A stretch of 64,000 nucleotides of DNA from Hyphomicrobiales bacterium (GCA_900473045.1 UCKS01000002.1:24579-88578); one strand, 5' to 3'. Positions 1-9,026 are shown, counted from the first letter of the stretch. Made by a program: numbers and translations. The notes: generated by a model from the sequence alone, not told the origin.

Positions 1-1392
1 GGCCTCCTTTGGCCGATTTGTCCGAACAGCCTTAGCGATGTCTCCCTGGTAATCAGCGAAAAAATGGAAGGGTCGAAGCGACAGATGGTCGTCACCCATA
101 AAGAGCAATGGGATTTGCGGGGCGAGCAACAACATCTCCGTCAGCGCCCGATAGACATGGCGATCAATGCCGAGGTGCAACCTGTCGCCAAGCGCGCGGT
201 TTCCGACCTGATCATGGTTTTGCAGGAAGTGGATGAACGCGGTGGGCGGCAAAGATTCAGTTGGCGGCGGATCGTCACTGACGATCGGCTTGCCGGGGTT
301 CAGATAACCATAGGCCATGGCGTGCCGAACCTTGTCCCAGGCATCGTCTTTGAACGGCTCATAATAGCCAACCCCCTCCCCTGTGACTGCGACATGCAGC
401 GCGTGGTGAAAGTCATCGTTCCAGTCGGCCTTGAAATATCGGCCTCCCTGCTGGTCGACCATCAAATCTGTTCCGTTTGCAGGGTTCTCGGTAATGAGAT
501 GGACATGCCTGCCAACAATTTCATTGCGGACGGTTCGTGCGATCTGCTCGAGAATATGGACATCGCTGCCATCCTCGATCTGGTCGATGGCATCGAACCG
601 AAGGCCATCCAGCCGAAAATCGCGCAGCCAATAAAGCACGTTCTCGATGAAGTAGGCGCGGACCTCCGGCTTCTCATACGCAATCGCGTCCCCCCACGGC
701 GTGGATGCGCCTTGGCGGAAGAAACCAGGGGCGTATCGGCCGAGGTAGTTTCCTTCAGGTCCGAAGTGATTGTAGACGACGTCAAGGAAAACCATCATGC
801 CAAGCCCATGGGCAGCATCGACTAGAGCCTTGAAGTCGTCGGGTGAGCCATATGCGGAATGCGGCGCAAACTGAAGGACGCCGTCATATCCCCAGCCACG
901 GTTTCCGGGAAAATGCGCAAGCGGCATGATCTCGATCGCTGTGAAGCCTAGTTGGGCAAGGTGTTGCAACCGTTCGAGAGCGGCCCGGAAAGTCCCCTGC
1001 TCTGTAAACGTGCCTATGTGGATCTCATAGACGATTGTCTCTTCCCACGGCCGACCCGTCCAACCGGTTTTCTGCCAAGCGTGACTGTCGGGATCCGTCA
1101 AAATGGACGGCCCATCAAGAGGGCCCGCCTGTTGTCTTGAGGCCGGATCACCAACTATCCGCCCGTCCTCGAGTGCGAAGGCGTAACTGCTGCCTATTGT
1201 TGCTTTCGTCTCGACATGGTGCCAGCCGTCTTGTGTCCTCGCCATCGGTACGTCAAGCCCGTTGAGAACAAGCATGATCTCACGTTCCGCAGGAGCCCAA
1301 AGTTGAAACCTGTGACTCCCTTCTGGAAGAGCCCGCGGCCCCCAGTGCCGTGCGTGCGTGTTTGCTGGAAAGCGAATGACATCCGCACTCAT
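1..1392 (-). CDS. treZ: Malto-oligosyltrehalose trehalohydrolase, 3'-truncated by window edge (copy 1)
   Basis: GH13 enzyme that releases trehalose from maltooligosyl-trehalose in the cytoplasm. 464 codons are visible; the family is about 580-600 residues, so the C-terminus lies beyond base 1. An N-terminal CBM48-like region precedes the barrel. Catalytic-region motifs are present: LDGLRFDAID (nucleophile Asp near residue 263), HLITEN (acid Glu near 301) and FLQNHDQVGNR (Asp near 393). The start ATG overlaps the stop of the upstream SDR as ATGA, implying translational coupling. Odd: the usual FMGEE segment reads FMGDD, unlike the second copy at 24172-25953. The family call is secure. Confidence 0.93.
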   Translation of the reverse strand, partial: MSADVIRFPANTHARHWGPRALPEGSHRFQLWAPAEREIMLVLNGLDVPMARTQDGWHHVETKATIGSSYAFALEDGRIVGDPASRQQAGPLDGPSILTDPDSHAWQKTGWTGRPWEETIVYEIHIGTFTEQGTFRAALERLQHLAQLGFTAIEIMPLAHFPGNRGWGYDGVLQFAPHSAYGSPDDFKALVDAAHGLGMMVFLDVVYNHFGPEGNYLGRYAPGFFRQGASTPWGDAIAYEKPEVRAYFIENVLYWLRDFRLDGLRFDAIDQIEDGSDVHILEQIARTVRNEIVGRHVHLITENPANGTDLMVDQQGGRYFKADWNDDFHHALHVAVTGEGVGYYEPFKDDAWDKVRHAMAYGYLNPGKPIVSDDPPPTESLPPTAFIHFLQNHDQVGNRALGDRLHLGIDRHVYRALTEMLLLAPQIPLLFMGDDHLSLRPFHFFADYQGDIAKAVRTNRPKEA

Positions 1393-2165
1393 CGCAGCAA
1401 TCCCTGCCCGCCATCGACCCAGATTGGTGATCCGGTGATGTGCCGGGCTCTGTCTGACGCCAGAAATGTTATGACTTCGGCTACGTCTTCGCTGCGCCCT
1501 GGCCGGCCTCCCGTGATGGGTACTTGTCCTTCCGGCCAGATCACTGGGATCGCCGTTTCTTCTTCATGACGCAACGAAGTGTTCGCCTCGATATTCGTGT
1601 CGATCTCTCCGGGGCAGACGGCGTTGATGCGGATATGATGGCGCGCCAGTTCGAGAGCGAGCTGTTGAACCATAGCTACCTGTCCTGCTTTGGTCGTCGT
1701 GTATGCGGTCGCACCCGGTGTTGTGAACGTTCTCGTTCCATTGATCGAGGAAACCACGATAATCGATCCTCCGCCTGAAGCCTTTAGAAGGGGAACTGTG
1801 GTGGCGATCGTCAGGAAGGTCCCGGTGAGGTTCACAGCGATCGTCTTGTTCCATTCCTCCAGGCTTAGGTCGTCGATCGGTGCCCAGACTCCGTTGATTC
1901 CAGCGTTCGCGACAACCACATCCAAACGACCGTAACGTTTGAGGAGGACTGCGACCGCTTCCCGCATCTGCCCCTCGTCCGAGATGTCGGCATTGAGTAG
2001 CACTGCGTCGTGGCCATTCGTTTCAATCTTCCGAACCACGTCTTCCAGTTCGTGTCCGCTATGCCCCAGGGCTCCGATTGCGTAGCCATTGGCGGCAAGG
2101 GAGAGAGCAGATGCCCTTCCAATTCCAGACCCTGCTCCTGTGACCAGCGCGACCCGTTTCGCCAT
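1389..2165 (-). CDS. SDR-family oxidoreductase
   Basis: Classical short-chain dehydrogenase/reductase of 258 residues. Visible motifs: TGAGSGIGRA near residues 9-18 (dinucleotide binding), NAG near 88-90, catalytic Ser in VSSING and the YTTTK catalytic Tyr-Lys pair near 155, then PGEIDT. Substrate unknown. It is the first gene of an operon with treZ (4-bp ATGA overlap) and has an EcfG-type promoter directly upstream. A sugar- or aldehyde-reducing stress role is inference from context. Confidence 0.9.
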   Translation of the reverse strand: MAKRVALVTGAGSGIGRASALSLAANGYAIGALGHSGHELEDVVRKIETNGHDAVLLNADISDEGQMREAVAVLLKRYGRLDVVVANAGINGVWAPIDDLSLEEWNKTIAVNLTGTFLTIATTVPLLKASGGGSIIVVSSINGTRTFTTPGATAYTTTKAGQVAMVQQLALELARHHIRINAVCPGEIDTNIEANTSLRHEEETAIPVIWPEGQVPITGGRPGRSEDVAEVITFLASDRARHITGSPIWVDGGQGLLR

Positions 2166-2198
2166 TTAGCTTTCCCCACATTGCGCGATGATCGCTGA

Positions 2199-2223
2199 AA
2201 CTATCGGGTTTCGGTTTGGTTCC
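2199..2223 (-). promoter_or_regulatory. EcfG-type promoter of the SDR-treZ operon
   Basis: On the minus strand GGAAC (2223-2219), a 17-base spacer and GTT (2201-2199), about 34 bp before the SDR start. Confidence 0.75.
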
Positions 2224-2238
2224 GGCGCGAGTGTTACA

Positions 2239-2898
2239 TCAGGAGCCTGTTTCGCTGTGTGGAGCGGCGACTGGCTTGGATTCTGGCGAACCTCTGAACC
2301 GTAGGAAGATCGACAGCACGACGATGACGGCAGTCGACAAGAACTCGCTCTGCCAATTCTGCAAAGACTCGAACCAGAATTGCGCGCTCCCCAAATGACC
2401 GATCATCGACGTTGCGGGCTGACCGTGCAACACGGCTTCGGCGTTCTCCGCCTCGGCGCTGTACTTGAGGTGCAGGACGAATGTCAGAACGAAGAGCGAA
2501 GCCAACGCGATGCCGAGCGAGTAGGAATACGCAGTCCTCATCCATCCTCCAATTCGAACTGGCCACGGTGCTTCTGGGTCACCAGCTTTGTCAGCAGGAT
2601 CCCCATCCACCTCGGCGGGCCCGTCCGGATCCTTGGATTCCGCCGAGCCCCGCTGGAACAGGAATGCGGTTAGCATTACGTATGCCGACATTTGCAAAAA
2701 TTCGGATTCCCAGTTCTCGAACAGGGATGACAAGAAGTGCCCGGATACAGCGTACGCGCCGAGACCGATTTGCGCCGACTCGTGCTCGGCCAGTTCATGA
2801 GTGTAGACGGACCAGCCTGTCAGCAGCATCCCGCCGATAGTCGTGATCGATAGGACGACCAGCACGATGGTGAGGCCGTTGTCTTTCAAGAACTTCAT
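2239..2898 (-). CDS. DUF6766-like membrane protein
   Basis: About 219 residues. The start is placed at the internal ATG (MKFLKDNGL), which has AGG upstream and matches the family N-terminus as I remember it. Four hydrophobic stretches are visible: an N-terminal helix (LTIVLVVLSITTIGG), one around FLQMSAYVMLTAFLF, one around GIALASLFVLTFVLHL and a C-terminal one (STAVIVVLSIFL). The motif ENWESEFLQ / QNWQSEFLS occurs twice, suggesting an internal duplication. Function unknown. It diverges from the DUF4142 gene at 3049. Confidence 0.7.
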   Translation of the reverse strand: MKFLKDNGLTIVLVVLSITTIGGMLLTGWSVYTHELAEHESAQIGLGAYAVSGHFLSSLFENWESEFLQMSAYVMLTAFLFQRGSAESKDPDGPAEVDGDPADKAGDPEAPWPVRIGGWMRTAYSYSLGIALASLFVLTFVLHLKYSAEAENAEAVLHGQPATSMIGHLGSAQFWFESLQNWQSEFLSTAVIVVLSIFLRFRGSPESKPVAAPHSETGS

Positions 2899-2978
2899 GG
2901 TTTTGCCTGCAAGGTAAGATGGAATTCTGGCTGTAGATATGGCCGCCAATGGCCTCGACAAGAGCGCGGTAGCACCTC

Positions 2979-3004
2979 CGGAACTAATGTCGCGCTAGGG
3001 GATT
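2979..3004 (+). promoter_or_regulatory. Probable EcfG-type promoter of DUF4142 gene
   Basis: GGAAC at 2979-2983, then 19 bases and TT at 3003-3004. This fits the looser GGAAC-N18/19-TT form; the GTT is not exact. Confidence 0.5.
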
Positions 3005-3048
3005 AGAAGAAATCACGCCGAATGGGTCGGCGCTCTGAGGAGATTTCC

Positions 3049-3594
3049 ATGATCCGCCGCCAACTGTTAACCGCACTTGCCATTACCGCGTTCGTACCGG
3101 CACTTCTCGCTGCCCCGCAGGCGTTCGCCGCCACAGCGGAAATGGGCGAAGCCGAGAAGAAGCATGCCGACATGACCAAGAAGGTCGGCTCGCTCTCACT
3201 TGCCACCAGCCGGCTTGCCGTTGAGATGGCGACCATTGACATGGTGAAGATGTTCGCCAAGTTCGAAGTCGCCGAGCAGGAAACGATCGCCGATATCCTG
3301 AAGTCGATGGAGATGGAGAAGGCTGAGGGCGCGCTCAAGGCCCCGACTGACGCCGAGGTGGAAGGGATGCTCGATCCGGCTGGTAGGGAAGCTCTGGCGA
3401 CGTTGAAGGCAGTGAATGGAGCCGGGTTTGACAAAGCCTATGTGGCTGCGCAGCTCGACGGCCACAAGAAACTACTTACCATCCAGGAGGACTACCTGAA
3501 GGTCGGGCAGAACCGCGAACATCTCAGTGTCGCCAAACTGGCGCGCGGTATGATCAACGAGCACATGGATCACCTCGGGATGCTCAAGGCCTGA
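3049..3594 (+). CDS. DUF4142 periplasmic ferritin-like protein
   Basis: 181 residues from ATG 3049, chosen because GAGGAG sits 6 bases upstream and the protein then begins with a signal peptide (MIRRQLLTALAITAF..., cleavage near AFA-ATAE). The rest is predicted helical with the DUF4142 pattern of paired acidic and His residues (DGHKKLLTIQEDYL, INEHMDHLG). Probably exported; function unknown, often stress-linked in rhizobia. Paralogues: intact at 23202-23717 and broken at 44718-45249. Confidence 0.85.
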   Translation: MIRRQLLTALAITAFVPALLAAPQAFAATAEMGEAEKKHADMTKKVGSLSLATSRLAVEMATIDMVKMFAKFEVAEQETIADILKSMEMEKAEGALKAPTDAEVEGMLDPAGREALATLKAVNGAGFDKAYVAAQLDGHKKLLTIQEDYLKVGQNREHLSVAKLARGMINEHMDHLGMLKA

Positions 3595-3652
3595 TCCCCC
3601 GTAACGAAGGGGCTGCGCGAACGCGCGACCCCTGATTCCTGAAAGTTATTCG

Positions 3653-4003
3653 ATGCCATTCACCAATTCCGCCAAATCCGACGCCCACGCTTTGTTTGAC
3701 GACCAGAGGCCCTCGCCCAAAGGACTTACCGACGACGATGTTATCGGCTTCATCAGCGCCATGTGCTACCGACCGATGGAGGATGGCGAGATGGTCATTC
3801 GGCTTGCTGGCGAGGATGGCGCGGTCATCGACCTGCGAACCAACCCGGTATGCGCCGGGCGGCTGGCAATCGCGTTGCTCGATCTCATCAATCATAATGG
3901 TTGGTTCGACATCGACCTTCGTGTCAGCGACCGGGGCTCCGAGGTCGCAAGGATCAAGCCGATGGACCGGCCGACGTTTGTCTGCGATCCCGCAAATGAC
4001 TGA
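3653..4003 (+). CDS. Hypothetical protein, 116 aa
   Basis: Small soluble acidic protein, not recognised. It begins MPFTNSAKSDAHALFDD; hydrophobic positions in the middle (GRLAIALLDLINHNGWF) suggest a compact fold. It overlaps the downstream flavoprotein start by 8 bp (ATG 3996, stop 4001-4003), so the two are probably co-translated. Confidence 0.6.
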   Translation: MPFTNSAKSDAHALFDDQRPSPKGLTDDDVIGFISAMCYRPMEDGEMVIRLAGEDGAVIDLRTNPVCAGRLAIALLDLINHNGWFDIDLRVSDRGSEVARIKPMDRPTFVCDPAND

Positions 4004-4951
4004 TGTGGTTTACGACTGCGTCGTTATCGGAGGAGGACCAGCCGGGCTGACGGCGGCAATCTATCTGGCGCGCTACCGCCTTGATGTGATCGTGATCGAC
4101 AAGGGCGAAAGCCGTGCGGCGACCATTCCCCTTTCCCGCAACCACGCTGGCTTTCCGGTTGGAATCAGCGGGCTCGATCTCCTCTGCCGAGTGCGTGCGC
4201 AAGCGGAAAAATATGGCGCGACCCTTCGACAAGGCGGTGTGGTAACGATCGAAAAGGACGGAAACGTCTTTTCCTTGAGAACAGCCGCCGGTGAAAACGT
4301 TGCTGCGCGGACGGTCCTGATTGCCACGGGTGTTTTCAACCGCCGCCCAGCGATGCCTGAAGCCATGCACGATGATGCGGTCGCGCGCAGCCTTCTGCGA
4401 TATTGTCCAATCTGCGACGCGTACGAGATCACCGATCAGAGGGTAGCAGTGATCGGAACCGGAGACCGGGGCGTCAATGAAGCTGTGTTCCTGCGGAGCT
4501 TCACGGAGGACGTGACGTTGATCTCACCCGCACTCGAGCATGAGCTGACGCAAAACATATTGCTCGTTTGAAGAAGTACGGAATCGCGATCGTCAATGGT
4601 CCTGCCGAATGCATCGACCTTCACGAAAAAGCCATTTCAGTTCGGACATCTAACGGGACGATGGCTTTCGCGGCAGTTTATCCGGCCCTCGGTTCCGACA
4701 TACATTCGGAGCTTGCTGCATTACTCGGCGCTAAGCGCACCGACGAGGGGTGCGTCATTGTCGATTGTCATCAAAGGGCGAGTGTTACGGGGCTATACGC
4801 TGCTGGCGACGTCGTGCTCGGTCTCGATCAAATGAGCCACGCAATGGGGCAAGCAGGCGTGGCCGCGACCACGATCCGCAAGGGTCGGGTCTTTTCAACA
4901 GCTGCAGAACGGTGCGCGCGGGATCGACTCGATCTCCAACTACCAAACTGA
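3996..4951 (+). pseudogene. Thioredoxin-reductase-like FAD oxidoreductase, frameshifted
   Basis: N-terminal half (3996-4571) has the FAD motif VIGGGPAGLTAAIYLAR, the redox-active CPIC followed by DAYE, and a second dinucleotide motif VIGTGDRG. The C-terminal half (from about 4560, another frame) continues with LKKYGIAIVNGP and the FAD-binding GLYAAGDVV. Restoring one base near 4555-4560 joins them into a normal protein of about 318 residues. This is either a sequencing deletion in an A-rich stretch or a real inactivation. A remnant of a close paralogue lies at 14863-15012. Confidence 0.85.
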
Positions 4952-5166
4952 GGCTACGACCGAGACCTGGAAAATGGTGCGACCACTCAGATCACGCGCT
5001 TCGACACTCAAGCCTAGGGTGTCACCGGTCATTTCCGTTCCCAATAGAGTGGCGGCAAGAATGCGTTTGGCTTCATCCCGAACCTGACACTCGTGCAGGA
5101 AGTATCGCCCAGCCGTGTCTTTGTGAACGCTTTTCCCGTCACTCCGATGAAGATAACGAATGTCAT
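4940..5166 (-). pseudogene. DUF6894 small protein, frameshifted near its start
   Basis: About 75 residues. From ATG 5166 the first six codons read MTFVIF; a one-base deletion at about 5149 then moves into the frame of HRSDGKSVHKD ... GLSVEARDLSGRTIFQVS, homologous to the paralogues at 20813 and 57214 (MPFVYFHRSDGK...). The start sits directly after the stop of the tiny membrane peptide at 5167-5265 (TAG-ATG). Function unknown. Confidence 0.75.
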
Positions 5167-5265
5167 CTAGCGCTGCCTCGGATCGCGATAAATCGGACCA
5201 AACCAAAGCACAATGACAGCCGCTATCAGTGGGGTAGCACCGGCAAGAAAGAAAGGAAGTGTCAT
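5167..5265 (-). CDS. Single-TM micropeptide, 32 aa, coupled to DUF6894
   Basis: Begins MTLPFFLAGATPL and continues as one hydrophobic helix to VLWFGP, ending with a basic tail. AGGA lies about 7 bases before ATG 5265. Its stop TAG abuts the ATG of the DUF6894 gene. The same arrangement recurs at 57098-57211, with the shared pattern PL-AAV-VLW-GP, which argues that it is real and functionally tied to DUF6894. Confidence 0.7.
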   Translation of the reverse strand: MTLPFFLAGATPLIAAVIVLWFGPIYRDPRQR

Positions 5266-5328
5266 CTTTTTCGTCCTGGATGAATATCTGGTGGCTCGAG
5301 ACTGGAAAATTCATATGCACTGTAACTG

Positions 5329-5353
5329 AACTTAGACTGGCTAAAGTTGTTCC
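5329..5353 (-). promoter_or_regulatory. EcfG-type promoter of the micropeptide/DUF6894 pair
   Basis: Minus strand GGAAC (5353-5349), 17-base spacer, GTT (5331-5329), about 64 bp before the micropeptide start. Confidence 0.75.
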
Positions 5354-5454
5354 GGTTCAGTATCGTCCCGTCGGCTTTCGCCTTTTCGATCGAGTAAGAG
5401 CAGCGCGACCCCTCAAACCCTGGTTGAGAGGCAGGTCAAATCGAACCCATCAAG

Positions 5455-5637
5455 TCAGCGTCGGCTTACCTTTTTCGCCGAAGAACCAATCGGTCGCAAG
5501 GTCGGGTCCGTGACATCCTTTGAGTTCTGCTCGCTGGATTCCCGCACAGGCGGCTCAAGCTTGGGATCAGCCTTTTGCTCCGGCGTGGTGGGCAGGGCCT
5601 CGACATCGACTTTGTTTTCTTTTCGGTGATCCGGCAT
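5455..5637 (-). CDS. Small hydrophilic protein, 60 aa
   Basis: Starts at ATG 5637 (MPDHRKENKVDVEALP) with GGAG 5 bases upstream. Charged and proline-rich, no hydrophobic core, likely disordered. No family recognised. Confidence 0.55.
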   Translation of the reverse strand: MPDHRKENKVDVEALPTTPEQKADPKLEPPVRESSEQNSKDVTDPTLRPIGSSAKKVSRR

Positions 5638-5683
5638 GACAACTCCATTTTTCCACATTGAAAACCCATCTGAACGGCGGGAG

Positions 5684-5938
5684 CTAAATGTCGAGCATAC
5701 CGGCCTCGATGCTTGCCGCAAAAAACGCCTCGCGGACCACTTCGACAGGTGTCCGTCTCTGGAGCGCGTTCAGGCATTGACGACGGGCGTTGTCGTAGTG
5801 CGATCCGGTATCTGCCGGCCAACGATAGGTCAGGTGGTTCAAGGCCTCTTCCGGGCCATGGACAGCCTCGGCAAGTCCCCTGCCTACTCTGATTCGAACT
5901 GGAATCTGCCACTGCGCAGCTTGCAGGTGAGTTTGCAT
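5684..5938 (-). CDS. DUF982 protein
   Basis: 84 residues with the DUF982 pattern: a V-x-V strand start, GPEEALNHL, the WP motif, then DNARRQCLNAL and a C-terminal helix VREAFFAASIEAGM. AAGGA precedes ATG 5938. DUF982 proteins are small rhizobial proteins of unknown function; six copies or remnants occur in this window. A CTGTACG half-site lies about 55 bp upstream and a perfect dyad at 6059-6079. Confidence 0.85.
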   Translation of the reverse strand: MQTHLQAAQWQIPVRIRVGRGLAEAVHGPEEALNHLTYRWPADTGSHYDNARRQCLNALQRRTPVEVVREAFFAASIEAGMLDI

Positions 5939-6058
5939 CGGTCGTCCTTCCGTTTGATTGCTGGCTCAACTCCGGCTGCGGAGGTTGGTTGCTGTACGAA
6001 ACTGGACAGTTCGAGATTTCGCGCGCCGTCCACATCACGGGCGAACCAACAATTCTAC

Positions 6059-6079
6059 TTCTGTCGGAAACCGACAGAA
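6059..6079. promoter_or_regulatory. Perfect 9-bp inverted repeat upstream of DUF982
   Basis: TTCTGTCGG, spacer AAA, CCGACAGAA: a perfect 21-bp dyad about 120-140 bp upstream of the DUF982 start at 5938. The right arm resembles the CGTACAGA half-sites near the crp-like genes. Probably a dimeric regulator site. Confidence 0.5.
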
Positions 6080-6295
6080 CGCGACGCAATCATCCGGACG
6101 GGGGTCGTGGACGTTTCGACATTCAGGCCATGCCCAATGGTTAGGCGGTTGGCGGGACACCAGATTTTTGATGAGGTTGGGGCAAGAATGTTAATGGCTG
6201 AAACCGACCCTGCACGCCCAACGCAGGCTGTTTTCCACATTTGACGCCATCCTCAAGCCAATCCTACTCGAAGCCACCATTATAGAGAGAGTGCA

Positions 6296-6478
6296 TTAGC
6301 GGAAGCGGCGCCTTCCTCGACGTACTCCACGTCCGCTCACCAACATCGCGATCACCAAGGTCGAAATCATCGCGACAACAGCTCCGACGGCGACCCGTTG
6401 GCGAGTTGAACGCAAGCCTCCGTCAACGCCTCCCGGCTTTGAAGACGGAGCGTAGCGATTGCCGTCCGTTATCGGCAC
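6296..6478 (-). CDS. Small single-TM protein, 60 aa
   Basis: Hydrophilic N-terminus, one hydrophobic helix (VGAVVAMISTLVIAMLV) and an Arg-rich tail. Weak ribosome-binding site. Not recognised; could be spurious. The 350 bases upstream (5939-6295) show only the dyad described separately. Confidence 0.4.
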   Translation of the reverse strand: MPITDGNRYAPSSKPGGVDGGLRSTRQRVAVGAVVAMISTLVIAMLVSGRGVRRGRRRFR

Positions 6479-6503
6479 ATCTTCTGCACTTTTGAGATAG
6501 GTT

Positions 6504-7277
6504 CACATGAACCAGTTCATGAAACGGGGCGTCAACGTCGGGGCAAGCAAATGGTTACTTACCAGATTGGTCGGCGCGCCGACGGTTGTGGTGGCCACGG
6601 GACGCTCGCTGACACGCACGATCGCATTCGCGACCTTACGTGCGTCAAAGACGGGAGGAGGGGCCGAAAGCTTCTTGCCGGTGTAATTTCCTCCGTGGCT
6701 GATGCCGGGCGTATCGATGAACGAAGGGTAGAGGTCGCAGACGTGAATGTCGAGCGGTCAGACAGTTCCGCCCTTAACGCCTCCGAAAACCCTTTAAGGC
6801 CAAACTTGCTGGCACTGTACGCGGAAGCATAGGGCGCCGCTGCAAACCCTCCCAGTGAGATCATGTTCACGAAGATCCGGTGGCCCTGCTTCAGGAAGAT
6901 CGGAACAGCAGCGTGAGCCTCATTAATCTGTCCAACCAGATTGGTTGAGATGATTTGTTGGTGCGCTTCGATCGGTGTTTCCTGGAACTTGCCGACAGCA
7001 CCAACCCCGGCGTTGCTGACCGAAACATCGATTCGGCCGAACGCCGCCGCCGCAGATGCCAACTCCGCGACCTTGGAGGCATCTGTGACGTCTGTGGGAA
7101 CGACAAGCACGTCCACGCCTAGGGCACGGCAGTGTCTCGCAACTGGCTGCAAGGCAGCAGCGTTTCGAGCCGCGGGAACCAAATGCATGCCCCTTCTTGC
7201 AAAGCCTCGGCGGTGGCTTCACCGATACCGCTGGATGCTCCGGTGATCACTACTAGCCTCTTTGCGCCGTCCATCAT
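6504..7277 (-). pseudogene. SDR-family oxidoreductase, two frameshifts
   Basis: Begins MMDGAKRLVVITGASSGIGE with GGAG upstream. A one-base loss near 7200 is needed to continue into RRGMHLVPAARN, and another near 6755 to continue into DIHVCDLYPSFIDTPG and the end at 6504. NAG, the catalytic Ser region and YSASK are all readable. Intact paralogue: 48486-49283. In both places the SDR lies downstream of a Zn-alcohol dehydrogenase on the same strand, so the pair was duplicated. Confidence 0.85.
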
Positions 7278-7431
7278 CTTCTCCGTTATCGTCGGCTTCG
7301 TCGAATTCGACGTTCAGACCATGAGCCGCAAGGCGAGCCTGCATAATTTTCGCCATGGCGTCGAGGAACGCATCGACGCCATGTTCAGCCTCAAATGTTC
7401 TACAGGCATTTTCGAGGTCGTTCCTGGTCAT
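7219..7431 (-). CDS. Small acidic protein, 70 aa
   Basis: Begins MTRNDLENACRTFEAEHG; predicted helical at first, then an acidic, likely disordered C-terminus that overlaps the downstream SDR start. It lies 10 bp after the alcohol dehydrogenase stop, consistent with an operon. No family recognised. Confidence 0.5.
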   Translation of the reverse strand: MTRNDLENACRTFEAEHGVDAFLDAMAKIMQARLAAHGLNVEFDEADDNGEDDGRRKEASSDHRSIQRYR

Positions 7432-7441
7432 GCAATTTCAC

Positions 7442-8617
7442 CTAAGCTGTCAGCACGACCTTGATGCAGTTATCTTTCTTGTCTCTGAAGGTTTCATACA
7501 GCTCGGGACCGTCCTCCAGCTTCGCCCGATGAGTAATGATAAAGCTTGGGTCGATTTGGCCTTCCTCGATGCGCCGCAGCAGCTCTTGAGAATAGCGGTT
7601 TACATGAGTCTGCCCGGTGCGGATGGTCAGACCCTTGTTCATGGCCGCCCCGAAAGGGATCTTATCGAGGAACCCGCCATAGACGCCGGGGACCGAGACA
7701 ATGCCGCCGGGTCGGCAAGCCATGATCGCGGCACGCAGGGCGTGCGGCCGATCTGTGCCCAGCAGCGTCGCGGCCTTGACCTTGTCGATGATGGCATCCA
7801 ATGAGGCGGTTGCATGGGATTCCGCGCCAACCGCATCAATGCATTTGTCCGCGCCATGGCCACCCGTCATTTCCTTGAGCCGATCTGGGATCGTCGCATC
7901 TTCGTCATCGAAGTTGATGATCTCCGCTCCCGCTTGCTGAGCCAATGCCAAGCGCTCAGGGACGTTGTCGATCGCAATCACACGGGCGGCACCTTGCATG
8001 AGCGCGCTCTTGATGCAGAACTGGCCCACTGGCCCGCAGCCCCAGATCGCCACGATGTCGGTGGGCTCGATCTCACAATTGGCAGCCGCCATCCATCCGG
8101 TTGGAAAGATGTCCCCTAGAAACAGGGCCTGCTCGTCGCTCATCCCATTGGGAATGATAATTGGCGAGACATCGGCATAAGGCACACGAACGAATTCTGC
8201 CTGCCCGCCTGCGTAGGCCCCTGTCAGATGAGAGTAGCCAAAAAGCCCCGCAGTGGGATACCCGAACGCTTTTGTTGCATTTTCGGCGTTGCGGTTCGTC
8301 CGTTCACATACCGACCAGTTTCCTCTCCGGCATTGCTGGCACTCGCCGCAGCAGATTGTGAAGGGAACGACGACGCGGTCGCCCACTTTAAGCCTCTTGT
8401 TGTCCCCACCGACCTCGACCACCTCACCCATGAACTCATGGCCGAGGATGTCGCCCTTCTCCATGAAGGGGATGTAGCCATCCATAAGGTGGAGATCGGA
8501 GCCACAGATCGCGCAAGCGGTCATCTTGATGACCACGTCACGGCCATCTTCGATCCGGGGGTCCGGAACGCTGTCGCAACGAATGTCACCCTTGCCGTGC
8601 CAGCAGAGTGCCTTCAT
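7442..8617 (-). CDS. Zinc-dependent alcohol dehydrogenase (MDR family)
   Basis: 391 residues of the formaldehyde-dehydrogenase-like MDR branch. Catalytic zinc ligands: Cys in CAICGSDLH (about 37) and GHE (about 59-60). Structural-zinc cysteines are in [19 protein letters not shown]-binding motif WGCGPVGQF lies near 190. Likely oxidises or reduces an aldehyde or alcohol with NAD(P). Same-strand neighbours are a small acidic ORF and an SDR; the transcription unit probably starts at the SPW protein gene. Paralogue at 49295-50464. Confidence 0.92.
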   Translation of the reverse strand: MKALCWHGKGDIRCDSVPDPRIEDGRDVVIKMTACAICGSDLHLMDGYIPFMEKGDILGHEFMGEVVEVGGDNKRLKVGDRVVVPFTICCGECQQCRRGNWSVCERTNRNAENATKAFGYPTAGLFGYSHLTGAYAGGQAEFVRVPYADVSPIIIPNGMSDEQALFLGDIFPTGWMAAANCEIEPTDIVAIWGCGPVGQFCIKSALMQGAARVIAIDNVPERLALAQQAGAEIINFDDEDATIPDRLKEMTGGHGADKCIDAVGAESHATASLDAIIDKVKAATLLGTDRPHALRAAIMACRPGGIVSVPGVYGGFLDKIPFGAAMNKGLTIRTGQTHVNRYSQELLRRIEEGQIDPSFIITHRAKLEDGPELYETFRDKKDNCIKVVLTA

Positions 8618-8628
8618 GGAAGTTCTCC

Positions 8629-8994
8629 TCAGTTGTTTGTGGCGTCGGCAGTGCCGAGTTCGCGGATTTCAGTTGTCAGGGCGAGAGCGATGGCCAGGGC
8701 ACCGATGATGTACACAGGCCAGCGAGCCTGATCGGGGAAAGTGAAGGCCCACGGAGCCAGCAGCATCGCGACCCCGAAGATCGCATCGAGAAATAGATGG
8801 AAACGGACGCGAAGAAAGCGGACGATCCCGAGTTCGTAGTCGGTCATCAAGCTGTAGACGAGGACAGCCAGACCCATGACAATGAGGAAAATCCGGGATG
8901 GTCCGCCCAGGCCGAGCAGATATGGCAAGGCGATCACGAGCAGACCGACAACGTAGTCAGCGATGCCGTGGAAGAGGGTTGGTATAAAGCGCAT
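8629..8994 (-). CDS. SPW-repeat-like integral membrane protein
   Basis: About 121 residues from ATG 8994 ([17 protein letters not shown]), preceded by GGGGAC. Four hydrophobic helices, the second pair repeating the pattern of the first, as in SPW-repeat proteins ([21 protein letters not shown]). It precedes the alcohol dehydrogenase by 11 bp, and the EcfG-type promoter at 9027-9051 should drive both. Confidence 0.7.
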   Translation of the reverse strand: MRFIPTLFHGIADYVVGLLVIALPYLLGLGGPSRIFLIVMGLAVLVYSLMTDYELGIVRFLRVRFHLFLDAIFGVAMLLAPWAFTFPDQARWPVYIIGALAIALALTTEIRELGTADATNN

Positions 8995-9026
8995 GGCATG
9001 TCCCCAGCAAATTAATCTGTGCCCAA

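Noticed and set aside
64..825. Long open frame (253 codons) on the plus strand across treZ
   Set aside because: It is the antisense shadow of treZ, whose catalytic motifs are clear on the minus strand.
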